DNA of 64,000 nucleotides from Winogradskyella pacifica (GCF_013403915.1 NZ_JABFDI010000001.1:186001-250000); one strand, 5' to 3'. Shown: positions 25,144-34,347, counted from the stretch's first letter. Notes: generated by a model not told the origin, from the letters alone. Program-made: numbers and translations.

Positions 25144-26430
25144 TTACTTTTTTAAATCATTAAGCCTTAAGGTTACTGCATTTTTATGTGCCTGTAATCC
25201 TTCTGCTTCTGCCATTAATTCTATAGCGTTTCCTATATTTTGAATGCCTTCTTTTGATAGTTTCTGAAACGTCATACTTTTTTGAAAGCTATCTAAATTG
25301 ACTCCAGAATACGCTTTTGAAAACCCGTTAGTTGGTAAGGTATGATTGGTTCCGGAAGCATAATCACCTGCACTTTCTGGTGTGTAATTCCCAATAAAAA
25401 CAGAACCTGCATTGCTAATATTTTCTACAAAAAACTCATTGTCTGATGTTACTACAATAAAATGTTCAGGACCATATTCATTAATAAGCTCCAATGCTGT
25501 TTCATTAGAATCTACTACAATAGATTTAGAATTAGCAATCGCTTTTTCTGCCATAACTTTTCTTGGTAAAACAGCCAATTGCTTTTTCACTTCCGATGAA
25601 ACACAATCCGCAAAATCTTGAGACGTCGTTACCAAAATCACTTGACTATCACTACCGTGTTCCGCCTGACTTAATAAATCTGAAGCCACATAAGCTGCAT
25701 TTGCAGATTCATCAGCCATAACTAATAATTCACTCGGGCCAGCTGGCATATCGATGGCAACACCATACTTTGTTGCTAATTGTTTTGCTACGGTTACAAA
25801 CTGGTTACCAGGACCAAAAATCTTGTAGACTTGCGGAATGGTTACTGTACCGAAAGTCATTCCTGCAACAGCCTGTATACCACCAACTTTTATGATTTTA
25901 GTAACGCCACAAAGATTTGCTGCGTATAAAATTTCATTCGCTATTTTTCCTTCTTTATTAGGAGGTGAGCATAATACGATCTCTTTACAGCCTGCAATTT
26001 GCGCAGGAACGACCAGCATTAAAACAGTAGAAAACAAAGGAGCTGTTCCGCCTGGAATGTATAAACCCACTTTCTGTATTGGTCGTTTTTCTTGCCAGCA
26101 CTCTACTCCTGCCATGGTTTCTACAAAAACTTTATCCGTTTTTTGAGCACTGTGAAACTTCTTGATATTCGTTTTTGCTAGTTCAATAGCCGCTTTTAAA
26201 TCGTCATTTACGAGTTTTGAAGCTTCTTCTATTTCTGATTTTGAGACTATATTATTCTCAAGCGCTACTCCATCGAACTTCGTCGTGTATTTTTTTATAG
26301 CAGTATCACCATTGTCTTTTACTTCTTTGAATATCTCATTTACAGTTTCCTCAATAGCTTCAACCGATTTTGTTGGCCGTTGTAATAGTGAAAGCCATTC
26401 GGCTTTAGATGGATTTATAAATAGTTTCAT
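25144..26430 (-). CDS. hisD: Histidinol dehydrogenase
   Basis: 428 residues from the ATG at 26430, which gives MKLFINPSKAEWLSLLQRP; the frame is open to 26478 but the extra 16 codons overlap hisG and lack family similarity. The zinc and NAD-dependent enzyme oxidises histidinol to histidine in two steps. VGLYIPGGTAPLFSTVLM, CGVTKIIKVGGIQAVAGMTFG, GPGNQFVTVAKQL, DMPAGPSELLV and LSQAEHGSDSQ (zinc ligands Gln, His) and PEHF with the C-terminal GTNHTLPT are intact. Confidence 0.97.
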   Translation of the reverse strand: MKLFINPSKAEWLSLLQRPTKSVEAIEETVNEIFKEVKDNGDTAIKKYTTKFDGVALENNIVSKSEIEEASKLVNDDLKAAIELAKTNIKKFHSAQKTDKVFVETMAGVECWQEKRPIQKVGLYIPGGTAPLFSTVLMLVVPAQIAGCKEIVLCSPPNKEGKIANEILYAANLCGVTKIIKVGGIQAVAGMTFGTVTIPQVYKIFGPGNQFVTVAKQLATKYGVAIDMPAGPSELLVMADESANAAYVASDLLSQAEHGSDSQVILVTTSQDFADCVSSEVKKQLAVLPRKVMAEKAIANSKSIVVDSNETALELINEYGPEHFIVVTSDNEFFVENISNAGSVFIGNYTPESAGDYASGTNHTLPTNGFSKAYSGVNLDSFQKSMTFQKLSKEGIQNIGNAIELMAEAEGLQAHKNAVTLRLNDLKK

Positions 26431-26450
26431 TACGTCTAAATTCAGATTAA

Positions 26451-27308
26451 TTATAATACCATGTTTTCTATAGGGCAAACTAAAATACCTTCTGCTCCAT
26501 TCGCTTTTAATTCGTCAATAATATTCCAAAAATCATTTTTGTCAATTACAGAGTGCATTGAACTCCAACCTTCCCTAGCTAGAGGTAAGATCGATGGACT
26601 GTTCATTCCTGGAAGAATTCTTATAATCTCATCAAGTTTATTATTTGGTGCATTTAATAGAATGTATTTGCTCTCTCTCCCTTTTAAAACTGATTTTAAT
26701 CGGAATTGAAGTTTATCTATCAACGCTTGATTTTCTTCAGAAATCATAGGTGAAGTCGCTAATACTGCTTCAGATTTTAGTAAGACTTCAATCTCTTTTA
26801 AACCGTTTTTAAATAAGGTGCTTCCACTAGAAACAATATCACAAATTCCATCTGCTAATCCTATGTTTGGCGCAATTTCAACAGAACCATTAATGATGTG
26901 TAAATTCGCTTTTAGTCCTGCTTTTTCTAAAAATTGATTCACCGTATTTGGGTACGATGTTGCTATTCGTTTTCCGTCTAAGTCTTTTAAGCTTTTTGCT
27001 TTCGATGATTTTGGAACTGCAATAGAAACTTTACATTTTGAAAATCCTAAACGTTCTACAATCTTAAGATCATTTCCTTTTTCTATCAATACATTCTCGC
27101 CAATAATAGCAGCATCAACCACACCATCTCTAAGGTATTGCGGGATATCACCATTTCTTAGGTAAAAAACTTCTAAAGGGAAATTTCGTGCTGATGCTTT
27201 TAATTGATCTTTTCCGTTATCGACAGAAATACCAATCTCCTTTAAGATTTTCATTGAATCTTCGTTAAGACGACCCGATTTTTGTACTGCAATTTTTAAT
27301 TTACTCAT
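26451..27308 (-). CDS. hisG: ATP phosphoribosyltransferase, long form
   Basis: 285 residues from the ATG at 27308 (MSKLKIAVQKSGRLNEDS); a TTG two codons upstream is in frame. It catalyses the first committed step, ATP plus PRPP to PR-ATP. The catalytic domain includes YLRNGDIPQYLRDGVVDAAIIGENVL and the PRPP loop GICDIVSSGSTLFKNGL. The last 70 or so residues (YILLNAPNNKLDEIIRILPGMNSPSILPLAREGWSSMHSV) are the PII-like regulatory domain, so feedback inhibition by histidine is expected. First structural gene after the attenuator. Confidence 0.96.
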   Translation of the reverse strand: MSKLKIAVQKSGRLNEDSMKILKEIGISVDNGKDQLKASARNFPLEVFYLRNGDIPQYLRDGVVDAAIIGENVLIEKGNDLKIVERLGFSKCKVSIAVPKSSKAKSLKDLDGKRIATSYPNTVNQFLEKAGLKANLHIINGSVEIAPNIGLADGICDIVSSGSTLFKNGLKEIEVLLKSEAVLATSPMISEENQALIDKLQFRLKSVLKGRESKYILLNAPNNKLDEIIRILPGMNSPSILPLAREGWSSMHSVIDKNDFWNIIDELKANGAEGILVCPIENMVL

Positions 27309-27357
27309 AACCAAGTTTTGTAATGTCTAAGACTTCAATTGCGTTTAAAAAACAAAA

Positions 27358-27384
27358 AACCCGCTTGAAGTTCTCAAACGGGTT
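27358..27384 (-). terminator. His-operon attenuator terminator
   Basis: Read leftward the RNA is CCCGTTTGA-GAACT-TTCAAGCGGG-like: 9 bp with one G-U pair (flanked by two more A-U pairs), followed by TTTTTTGTTTTTT. Its 5' arm (27373-27380, CGTTTGAG) is also complementary to CTCAAGCG inside the leader peptide gene (27432-27425), so it can switch between terminator and antiterminator. Confidence 0.88.
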
Positions 27385-27418
27385 TTTAAAATATATTTTG
27401 AATTTATTCAATACACTT

Positions 27419-27472
27419 TCACCTCGCTTGAGCGATTATATGAAAATGATGATGTAATTGAATAAGTGTCAT
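27419..27472 (-). CDS. hisL: His leader peptide (attenuator), 17 aa
   Basis: Leftward ATG at 27472 opens MTLIQLHHHFHIIAQAR and a TGA stop. Four of five consecutive codons are CAT for histidine (HHHFH), as expected of a leader that senses charged tRNA-His. The last codons contain CTCAAGCG, which pairs with the terminator 5' arm 44 nt downstream. A ribosome reaching the stop would cover this segment and allow termination; one stalled at the His codons would leave it free to form the antiterminator. The symbol hisL is used by analogy with enterobacterial his operons. Confidence 0.88.
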   Translation of the reverse strand: MTLIQLHHHFHIIAQAR

Positions 27473-27575
27473 GTTCTTTATGTTGCTACAAATATTGTTA
27501 ATTTAATTTTATTAATCCTAATTTTAATTCAAAGAATCTCAATTTTTAACAAATTAATAATATTTGTTTCTTTAA

Positions 27576-28391
27576 TTATTGATTTCCTAAGATAATTGGT
27601 AAGCCAGTATCTCCTGAACCAATAATAATCGTTTTACTATTTGGTGATTCAGAAAGTTTCACTGTAGCTTCAATACCTTTATCCTGAAGAATCTTATCTG
27701 TTAAAGATGCACTTAAAATACGGTTAGCATCTGCTTTACCTTGTGCATCAATAATAACTTTTTCAGCTTCTTTTCTTGCGCTTTCAAGTCTGAATTCATA
27801 TTCTAATGATTCTTGCTCTTGTCTTAATTTACGTTCAATTGCTTCTTTAATTGTAGAAGGCAATGTAACATCTCTAATTAAAATATCATTTAATTGAATA
27901 AATTGTGGCTCTACAAGCTTTTTAGTCTCCTCAAAAATCTCTTCTTGTATTGCATCTCTTTTACTAGAGTATAATTGTTCTGGCGTATAACGACCAACAA
28001 CACTTCTTGCAGCACTTCTAATCGCTGGCTGAAGCACACGACTTAAATAATCTTCACCTTTTTGGTTGTGTAATTTTCCTAAACTTTTAACATCGGGTTG
28101 ATATAGAATAGAGGCATCTAATTTAATGTCCAAACCATTAGAAGATAGTACTGCCATTTTTTCTGCAACTTCTTGTTGACGCGTTTCATAATCGATTACG
28201 CGATTCCATGGAGCAATAACATGAAACCCTGGACCTAATGGTGCTTTTTCTGGATCTACACCATCACTAAGTGTTTCGTATAAAACACCAGCATGACCTG
28301 AATCTAGCGTAACAGCAGATTTTGCTAAAACTATTATTAAAAGTACAACTCCGATTAAAATCGGCAATCCAATCTTTGGTAATTTTTCCAT
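27576..28391 (-). CDS. Prohibitin-like SPFH domain membrane protein
   Basis: 271-residue protein with one N-terminal membrane helix (about 7-27: IGLPILIGVVLLIIVLAKSAV) and an SPFH/Band 7 domain (about 30-200) including GHAGVLYETLSDGVDPEKAPLGPGFHVIAPWNRVIDYETRQQE, close to mitochondrial prohibitins. Residues about 185-235 are a charged coiled coil (KLRQEQESLEYEFRLESARKEAEK). Such proteins form large membrane rings that regulate the FtsH protease or lipid domains; the partner here is unknown. Ten bp downstream of the VWA gene, so likely cotranscribed. Confidence 0.92.
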   Translation of the reverse strand: MEKLPKIGLPILIGVVLLIIVLAKSAVTLDSGHAGVLYETLSDGVDPEKAPLGPGFHVIAPWNRVIDYETRQQEVAEKMAVLSSNGLDIKLDASILYQPDVKSLGKLHNQKGEDYLSRVLQPAIRSAARSVVGRYTPEQLYSSKRDAIQEEIFEETKKLVEPQFIQLNDILIRDVTLPSTIKEAIERKLRQEQESLEYEFRLESARKEAEKVIIDAQGKADANRILSASLTDKILQDKGIEATVKLSESPNSKTIIIGSGDTGLPIILGNQ

Positions 28392-28401
28392 TCTATTCTT
28401 T

Positions 28402-30435
28402 TTAAATTAATCCGTTATATTTTCTAATAAACCACTCAATAAAAAGGCTTAAAGCGATTAAACCAAGTAGATATTTCCAATCTATCAAAGGTACGATATT
28501 TTTAGTGCTTTTCTGAATGGTTTTGAACCGATTATCACTAATTAAAGTACTAATCATTTCATCGATTTGAGTCGGAAAAAATGCAGTGCCTTTACTAGTT
28601 TCAGCAATAGATTTTAATTTGATAATATCTGCATTTAAAAATTGCTGTTCTACATTGTATTCTAAAATTTGAAAGCTTCCTGAAGCCGTCACAGATTCCG
28701 AATTATGTTTAATCGTAAAATCATATAATCCGGCATTAACTCCACTTAAATCTACGGTATAATTCCCATTATTTAATAAAAGTGGTATTTCTCTAACACT
28801 GTCGTCATCCTTATTTTTTAAGACAATGCTTAATGACGCAGACGTGTCAAACTCAAAGTTTTTATTGAAATATTGTGCTGAGATTATTACATCGTCATTA
28901 CCATTATAAAATGACCTGTAATCTATATTAATACGTTTTCTTTTTTTGTTTGAACTTAGGTATTGTACAAGCTTATTAATGAATTCATCAAAACCATTAA
29001 AACTGTTCGTATTTAGAAATGATTGCGCTCTCCAACGCCAAATATCTTCTCCATTTAGAATAGCATGTTTTGTAGCATCTGCTTCAAAAGTTGCTAGCAA
29101 TATATCTTCTGTTGTAATTCCGTTAACGTTTTTATACAATAGCGTTTCATGCGGAACTAACATTTGAAGCGCACCAAATTCAGATTTTAAAGGAGGAAAA
29201 CTATTGAAGTCGAGATGTTCTACGATGAACGTTCCATAATTTCTATTGAGAGTTGGTTGATAGCTTTCAGTTTGATTGGTGATGGTTTGTTTGAAATACT
29301 CTTGAGTCTGGTTCAGCAAATTCCAATTGGTCGTAGCACCCGAAATGATGAACGTATTAATTTTTTGCTCTTTAATTTCTTTTAAAAGGGAATTAAAGTC
29401 ATTATTCGGCTGATACAATATAACTAATTGAAAATCATTAATTTTAGTTATTAAGTCTTTTGGCTTTATAATTGAAACACTGCGTTGCTCGTTACTTTCA
29501 ATGGCTTTTTTTAACGTACCTAAATCTGGATGCAAACGATCATAAACCAAAGCAATATTTGTTTTTTGATCGATGACTTCTACTCCAAAATTCTTAACGT
29601 TATTGACTTTATTTTTCTCATTGTCTAAAGCCACCAACTCTACACGATACGTTTTAACACCAACGCTATTTGCCATTAAAGCAGTTGAAATAATTTCGGA
29701 TGATTTTAACGCATTAAACTGAAGTGTTTTTCTAAAAACTACAGAATTACCAGACCATATTTTAAGTTCTGTATTGATAGTCTCATTGCCACTATAATTG
29801 GCGAAAATCTCTACAGGAAACTTATTCTTGAGATAGACATAACGATTAACATTCAGTTGCTTAATGCTTAAATCGGAATACACCGTAGAATCCCCAAGAA
29901 TAATAGGATAAATAGGTTGCTTAATTCCTTTGGCTATATAACTATAATCTGAACCATAGGTTTGATTCCCATCGCTTAATATAACAATTGGCGCTGTTTG
30001 ATTGGCATACACCTCTCCAAATTGTTTTAAGGCCAAGGCCAAATTAGATTGACGTTCCTTAAAATTTAAAGTATCTAAGGTATTAACCGACTTACCAAAA
30101 CTATAAGCCTGTATATTAAAACGATCTTTTAATTCTGAATTATTTTGTAAAGCATTTACGACTTTCTTAGCCTTTTCATCGTGTTTTAAATAAGAAACGG
30201 ATTCGGAATTATCAACAGCAACAACCAAAGTTGGTTTCTCATCAAAATACGTATAGGATTCAAACTTTGGATTGATTAGTAATAGTAAAATTCCGAAGAT
30301 TGAAATCGTTCTTAATGCTGTAAGCACGTATTTAAGATTCGACTTTAATTTAGATTTATACAAATACTGAAACAGCGCTAATAAAAGCGCTGTTATTGCA
30401 GCAATTGTTATGTATATAATTGTTAGTTTACCCAT
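28402..30435 (-). CDS. Membrane protein with VWA-like domain
   Basis: 677-residue membrane protein. Two hydrophobic helices near the N-terminus (about 5-25 and 38-58) precede a VWA-like region opening LVVAVDNSESVSYLK, whose DNSES fits the DxSxS metal-ion site, with VILSDGNQTYGSDY later. One more transmembrane segment lies near the C-terminus (LIDWKYLLGLIALSLFIEWFI). The large middle segment is extracytoplasmic, beta-rich and without enzyme motifs. Related two-helix VWA proteins in Bacteroidota occur in stress or envelope operons of unknown purpose. Operon with the prohibitin gene. Confidence 0.85.
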   Translation of the reverse strand: MGKLTIIYITIAAITALLLALFQYLYKSKLKSNLKYVLTALRTISIFGILLLLINPKFESYTYFDEKPTLVVAVDNSESVSYLKHDEKAKKVVNALQNNSELKDRFNIQAYSFGKSVNTLDTLNFKERQSNLALALKQFGEVYANQTAPIVILSDGNQTYGSDYSYIAKGIKQPIYPIILGDSTVYSDLSIKQLNVNRYVYLKNKFPVEIFANYSGNETINTELKIWSGNSVVFRKTLQFNALKSSEIISTALMANSVGVKTYRVELVALDNEKNKVNNVKNFGVEVIDQKTNIALVYDRLHPDLGTLKKAIESNEQRSVSIIKPKDLITKINDFQLVILYQPNNDFNSLLKEIKEQKINTFIISGATTNWNLLNQTQEYFKQTITNQTESYQPTLNRNYGTFIVEHLDFNSFPPLKSEFGALQMLVPHETLLYKNVNGITTEDILLATFEADATKHAILNGEDIWRWRAQSFLNTNSFNGFDEFINKLVQYLSSNKKRKRINIDYRSFYNGNDDVIISAQYFNKNFEFDTSASLSIVLKNKDDDSVREIPLLLNNGNYTVDLSGVNAGLYDFTIKHNSESVTASGSFQILEYNVEQQFLNADIIKLKSIAETSKGTAFFPTQIDEMISTLISDNRFKTIQKSTKNIVPLIDWKYLLGLIALSLFIEWFIRKYNGLI

Positions 30436-30459
30436 TCAAATTTCGACAAATATCATAAG

Positions 30460-30479
30460 ATTCCTGCCTTCGCAGGAAT
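30460..30479. repeat. Palindromic ATTCCTGC-CTTC-GCAGGAAT element
   Basis: Perfect 8-bp stem (30460-30467, 30472-30479) with a CTTC loop, between the fabG stop and the VWA gene start. This ATTCCTGC/GCAGGAAT hairpin type is, as far as I recall, one of the commonest dispersed intergenic elements in many bacterial genomes. It is not followed by a T-run. Confidence 0.65.
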
Positions 30480-30485
30480 AAGAGT

Positions 30486-31232
30486 TTAAGTCAACATTCC
30501 ACCATCAACATTAAGCGTCTGTCCTGTAATATAAGCACTTAAATCACTTGCTAAAAACACACATGCATTAGCGATATCTTCTGGTGTCCCCCCTCTTTTA
30601 AGTGGAATACCAGCTCTCCAACCTTTTACAGTGGCTTCATCTAGTTTTGCTGTCATTTCAGTTTCAATAAAACCTGGCGCGATGACGTTGCTTCTAATAT
30701 TACGCGATCCTAGCTCTAATGCCACTGACTTAGAAAAACCAATAATTCCGGCTTTAGAAGCTGCGTAGTTTGTTTGTCCGGCATTACCTTTTATACCAAC
30801 AACAGAACTCATATTTATGATAGAACCTTTACGTTGTTTCAACATGGTACGTTGAACGGCTTTAGTCATATTAAAAACCGATTTTAAGTTTACTTCAATT
30901 ACTTTATCAAAATCATCCTCTCCCATTCGCATTAAGAGATTATCTTTTGTGATACCTGCATTATTAACCAAAATATCAATAGCACCAAATTCGGCTAAAA
31001 CATCTTCTGCTAATTTTTGAGATTCATCAAAATTTGCAGCATTACTTTGGTAGCCTTTAGCCTTTATGCCTTTAGAATTTAATTCTTTTTCTAATTCGTT
31101 AGCCGCTTCAACCGATGAGCTATAAGTAAATGCTACGTTTGCTCCATGATCTGCAAAAACCTCTGCAATTCCTTTTCCTATACCTCTACTTGCACCAGTA
31201 ATTATGGCTGTTTTTCCCTCTAAAAGTTTCAT
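30486..31232 (-). CDS. fabG: 3-oxoacyl-[ACP] reductase
   Basis: 248-residue short-chain dehydrogenase of fatty acid synthesis, reducing 3-oxoacyl-ACP with NADPH. TGASRGIG is the nucleotide loop (12-19), NNAG and INMSSVVGIKGNAGQTNYAASKAG contain the catalytic Ser, Tyr and Lys, and NVIAPGFIETEM is the substrate lid. The end SAYITGQTLNVDGGML is diagnostic of FabG. Monocistronic or first gene before the VWA/prohibitin genes (50-bp gap with a dispersed repeat). Confidence 0.94.
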   Translation of the reverse strand: MKLLEGKTAIITGASRGIGKGIAEVFADHGANVAFTYSSSVEAANELEKELNSKGIKAKGYQSNAANFDESQKLAEDVLAEFGAIDILVNNAGITKDNLLMRMGEDDFDKVIEVNLKSVFNMTKAVQRTMLKQRKGSIINMSSVVGIKGNAGQTNYAASKAGIIGFSKSVALELGSRNIRSNVIAPGFIETEMTAKLDEATVKGWRAGIPLKRGGTPEDIANACVFLASDLSAYITGQTLNVDGGMLT

Positions 31233-31311
31233 GATAAATTTATAATTAGTTTGTGTTACAATACTTTATTAAAAAAAGGCTTCAAATAATTTAGAGTTTG
31301 AAACCGCAATC

Positions 31312-31319
31312 CAAAGATA
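31312..31319 (-). promoter_or_regulatory. -7 box for fabG
   Basis: Read leftward TATCTTTG, a perfect TAnnTTTG match, 79 bp before the fabG start codon. No clear -33 element at the standard distance. Confidence 0.5.
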
Positions 31320-31342
31320 GCAATTACAATTTGCACGAAATA

Positions 31343-31373
31343 AAAAAACCTCACAAGATTTTGTAAGGTTTTT
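31343..31373 (-). terminator. Intrinsic terminator of sucD
   Basis: AAAAACCT-C-ACAA and TTGT-A-AGGTTTTT form a stem with one internal mismatch and a 4-base loop (GATT). A T-run follows in the leftward direction. It begins 22 bp after the sucD stop codon. Confidence 0.8.
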
Positions 31374-31394
31374 AACAGTTTTATGTGGGAAAGT

Positions 31395-32267
31395 TTAGCC
31401 TAAAACTTCAGCTACTTTCTTTCCTATTTCAGCAGGAGAATCTACAACGTGAATTCCACATTCTCTCATGATTTTCTTTTTAGCTTGAGCAGTATCATCA
31501 CTACCACCTACAATAGCACCAGCATGTCCCATTGTACGACCAGCAGGAGCAGTTTCACCAGCAATAAAACCAATAACTGGTTTTTTACTTCCGCTTTCCT
31601 TATACCAGTGTGCAGCATCTGCTTCCAATTGACCTCCAATTTCACCAATCATAACCACAGCTTCAGTTTCTGGATCATTGATTAATAACTCAACAGCTTC
31701 TTTAGTTGTCGTTCCAATAATTGGATCTCCACCAATACCGATAGCTGTTGTAATACCTAATCCTTGTTTTACAACCTGATCAGCAGCTTCGTAAGTTAAA
31801 GTACCTGATTTAGACACAATACCTACAGTCCCTTTTTTGAAAACAAAACCTGGCATAATACCAACTTTAGCTTCCCCTGGGGTAATTACACCAGGACAGT
31901 TAGGACCTATTAAACGACACGCTTTATCTTTGATATAGTTAGACGCTTTAATCATATCTGCAACAGGAATACCTTCAGTAATTGTGATAATTACCTTAAT
32001 ACCAGCATCAGCAGCTTCCATAATAGCATCAGCAGCAAAAGCTGGTGGTACGAAAATAATTGTAGTATCTGCACCAGCTTTCTCTACAGCTTCAGAAACT
32101 GTATTAAAAACAGGTCTGTCTAAATGTGTTTGACCACCTTTACCAGGAGTTACACCTCCAACGACATTTGTACCATATTCAATCATTTGTTCAGCGTGAA
32201 ATGTACCTTCACTACCTGTAAAACCTTGAACTATAATCTTAGAATTCTTATTAACTAAAACGCTCAT
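31395..32267 (-). CDS. sucD: Succinate-CoA ligase [ADP/GDP-forming], alpha subunit
   Basis: 290-residue TCA-cycle enzyme subunit. [30 protein letters not shown] is the CoA-binding Rossmann start, GPNCPGVI and SGTLTYEA are the domain junctions, and the phosphorylated active-site His is in [13 protein letters not shown] (His248). With the beta subunit (not in this window) it interconverts succinyl-CoA and succinate with ATP or GTP formation. It has its own promoter and terminator. Confidence 0.97.
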   Translation of the reverse strand: MSVLVNKNSKIIVQGFTGSEGTFHAEQMIEYGTNVVGGVTPGKGGQTHLDRPVFNTVSEAVEKAGADTTIIFVPPAFAADAIMEAADAGIKVIITITEGIPVADMIKASNYIKDKACRLIGPNCPGVITPGEAKVGIMPGFVFKKGTVGIVSKSGTLTYEAADQVVKQGLGITTAIGIGGDPIIGTTTKEAVELLINDPETEAVVMIGEIGGQLEADAAHWYKESGSKKPVIGFIAGETAPAGRTMGHAGAIVGGSDDTAQAKKKIMRECGIHVVDSPAEIGKKVAEVLG

Positions 32268-32306
32268 TTGTTATTGTTGATTTTAAGTTTTATGTATTTT
32301 GTTATG

Positions 32307-32314
32307 CAAAAATA
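32307..32314 (-). promoter_or_regulatory. -7 box for sucD
   Basis: Read leftward TATTTTTG followed by C, a perfect match to TAnnTTTG(C), 40 bp before the sucD start codon. Confidence 0.55.
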
Positions 32315-32343
32315 AGAGATTTTAAACGCAAAAGCGACCTCTT

Positions 32344-32754
32344 TTATAATTTTATTTCTCGATATGATTTGATGCTTTTTTTATCAGTTTCATCAGCTTG
32401 TTGACTGATTTCAAAACCACGATATAATTTGTCATCTTTCACTTCCCAAATTGTAGAAAAATGTGCAATTGTTGTTTCTATATATGGATTTTCAATAGTA
32501 AAACCAAATAATGTATGTCTTGTTGTTACAAAAACACCTGACGCTATAAAATGAGTAAACTCAAATCGCAAACTATTGTAAGATTGTCTCGTTCCTTCAA
32601 AAAATGTTTCAATATCATCATAATTCAGTAATGTAAAACCTTGGCTACTCGTCCAATGTAATTCACAATCTTTATGAAAATGCTTAGAAACCATTGTAAC
32701 GTCATTCGCTAGGTCTGATTCATAAAACGACTTGACAACTTTCTTTGATGACAT
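32344..32754 (-). CDS. SnoaL/NTF2-like protein
   Basis: 136-residue protein with the cone-shaped SnoaL/NTF2-like fold as judged by VVKSFYESDLANDVTMVSKHFHKDCELHW, where the FY/H pattern and DCELHW end are typical, followed by strands TTRHTLFGFTIENPYIETTIAHFSTIWEVKDDKLYRGFEISQQAD. The fold hosts many activities from isomerases to plain binding proteins; no catalytic residue can be named. The ATG overlaps the stop codon of the LpxD-like gene by one base (TAATG), so the two are translationally coupled. Confidence 0.82.
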   Translation of the reverse strand: MSSKKVVKSFYESDLANDVTMVSKHFHKDCELHWTSSQGFTLLNYDDIETFFEGTRQSYNSLRFEFTHFIASGVFVTTRHTLFGFTIENPYIETTIAHFSTIWEVKDDKLYRGFEISQQADETDKKSIKSYREIKL

Positions 32755-33689
32755 TATAAGTTTTTTAGTTTTAGAAGTATTTCAGGAATTTTTTTGATGT
32801 ATGCCAAATCTTTAAAAGAAACTCTAGCTTCTTGCGCAGGACTACCAAAATAAGTTTTGCCTTCTTCTGTAGAATGTCCTAATCCAGATTGTGCATATAA
32901 CACTGTGCCTTTTGCAATCGTTATTCCACTTTTAACACCCACTTGGCCCCAAATAGTAACATTATCTTCAACAACAACACAACCCGCAATTCCGGTTTGT
33001 GAAGCGATTAAACATTTTTTTCCAATAATGGTATCATGACCAATTTGAATTTGATTATCTAATTTTGAGCCTTCACCAATGGTCGTATCACCTGTAACAC
33101 CTCTATCTATAGTACAAAGTGCACCTATATCTACGTTATTTTCAATAATAACACGGCCACCAGATTTTAACTGATCGTAGCCCTCAGGTCTATTTTTATA
33201 GTAAAATGCACTTGCACCTAAAACTGTACCTGAATGAATAGTGACATTATCGCCAATAATGGCATCATCATAAATATTCACATTAGCATGAATGACACAG
33301 TTCTTACCAATTTTTACATTATTACCAATAAAACAATTGGGTTGTATTACTGTACCTTCTCCGATTACGGCATCAGTAGCGATAGCATTATTTGAAGCTT
33401 TAAATGGCTTAAAATGAGAAGTTATTTTATTGAAATCCCGAAATGGATCATCTGAAATTAAGAGTGCTTTTCCTTCAGGACAAGCAACATCTTTATTAAT
33501 TAAAACGATTGTTGCTGCTGACTCTAAAGCTTTATCGTAATATTTAGGGTGATCTACAAAAACAATATCACCAGGTTCTACAACATGAATCTCATTAATA
33601 CCTAAGATTTCAAAATCTTCATAACCTCTGTATTCACAATCAATTAAGGTTGCAATTTGCTTTAAAGTATGTGGTTTTGGGAATTTCAT
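32754..33689 (-). CDS. LpxD-like N-acyltransferase paralogue
   Basis: 311-residue left-handed beta-helix acyltransferase resembling LpxD (UDP-3-O-acyl-glucosamine N-acyltransferase). The N-terminal uridine-binding domain is visible ([48 protein letters not shown]), then about ten hexapeptide turns ([56 protein letters not shown]). The His of [10 protein letters not shown] corresponds to the LpxD catalytic base. A second, longer LpxD lies at 36971. The coupled SnoaL-like gene and the repeats in its 5' region set it apart from the main lpx block. Confidence 0.88.
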   Translation of the reverse strand: MKFPKPHTLKQIATLIDCEYRGYEDFEILGINEIHVVEPGDIVFVDHPKYYDKALESAATIVLINKDVACPEGKALLISDDPFRDFNKITSHFKPFKASNNAIATDAVIGEGTVIQPNCFIGNNVKIGKNCVIHANVNIYDDAIIGDNVTIHSGTVLGASAFYYKNRPEGYDQLKSGGRVIIENNVDIGALCTIDRGVTGDTTIGEGSKLDNQIQIGHDTIIGKKCLIASQTGIAGCVVVEDNVTIWGQVGVKSGITIAKGTVLYAQSGLGHSTEEGKTYFGSPAQEARVSFKDLAYIKKIPEILLKLKNL

Positions 33690-33692
33690 TTG

Positions 33693-33776
33693 TCAGTATT
33701 CAGTCGTCAGTATGCAGTCGTCAGTATGCAGTTTTTAGTAATTTACTGCAAACTGAGGACTGTATATACTGTCAAC
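33693..33776. repeat. Three 14-bp direct repeats plus inverted copy, efp/LpxD-like spacer
   Basis: TCAGTATTCAGTCG (33693-33706), TCAGTATGCAGTCG (33707-33720) and TCAGTATGCAGTTT (33721-33734) are tandem; the remaining spacer (to 33776) carries inverted relatives (ACTGCAAACTGAGGACTG, TATACTG). Such CAGTAT/ACTGAC arrays recur in Flavobacteriaceae intergenic DNA. Confidence 0.65.
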
Positions 33777-33780
33777 TTAT

Positions 33781-34347
33781 TTATTCTTTAATACGCTCCT
33801 TATAAGTTCCCTTCTCGGTTTCAACTTTAATCTTATCACCTTCATTTATAAATAAAGGAACGTTTACCTCCGCTCCAGATTCAACCGTTGCTGGTTTAGT
33901 AGCATTGGTAGCTGTGTTTCCTTTTATTCCTGGTTCAGTAGCTGTAACTTCTAATATAACAGAAGCTGGTAAATCTACAGAAAGTGGCATATTATCTTCG
34001 GTATTAATTTGAATGGTAACCACTTCTCCTTCTTTCATTAAATCAGTTCTATCAATAGCAGACTCTAATAATCGGATTTGTGTGTAGTCTGCTTCATTCA
34101 TAAAATGATAAAATTCACCGTCATTATATAAATACTGAAATTTATGAGTTTCAACACGAACATCTTCGATCTTATGTCCCGCAGAAAATGTATTATCCAA
34201 AACCTTACCGTTAGTAACGCTTTTCATTTTTGTTCTTACAAAAGCCGGTCCTTTTCCTGGTTTTACATGAAGAAATTCTACTATTTTATAGATATCGTTG
34301 TTGTATCTTATGCATAATCCGTTTCTAATATCTGAAGTACTTGCCAT
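33781..34347 (-). CDS. efp: Elongation factor P
   Basis: 188 residues from the ATG at 34347 (MASTSDIRNGLCIRYNN), rather than the in-frame start at 34359. EF-P relieves ribosome stalling at polyproline. The loop HVKPGKGPAFVRTK contains Lys32 at the position modified in other bacteria; the later GKVLDNTFSAGHKIEDV and DGEFYHFMNEADYTQIRL segments are standard. The end GTYKERIKE is normal. The start codon is directly preceded by the same hairpin repeat as hisB. Confidence 0.97.
   Translation of the reverse strand: MASTSDIRNGLCIRYNNDIYKIVEFLHVKPGKGPAFVRTKMKSVTNGKVLDNTFSAGHKIEDVRVETHKFQYLYNDGEFYHFMNEADYTQIRLLESAIDRTDLMKEGEVVTIQINTEDNMPLSVDLPASVILEVTATEPGIKGNTATNATKPATVESGAEVNVPLFINEGDKIKVETEKGTYKERIKE

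Noticed and set aside
26431..26478. Upstream extension of hisD into hisG
   Set aside because: The added 16 codons overlap the hisG end and do not resemble HisD; ATG at 26430 fits better.
27485..27500. ATATTTG before the his leader as a -7 box
   Set aside because: The TA is directly joined to TTTG without the two spacer bases; it would also leave almost no leader. The his promoter was left unassigned.
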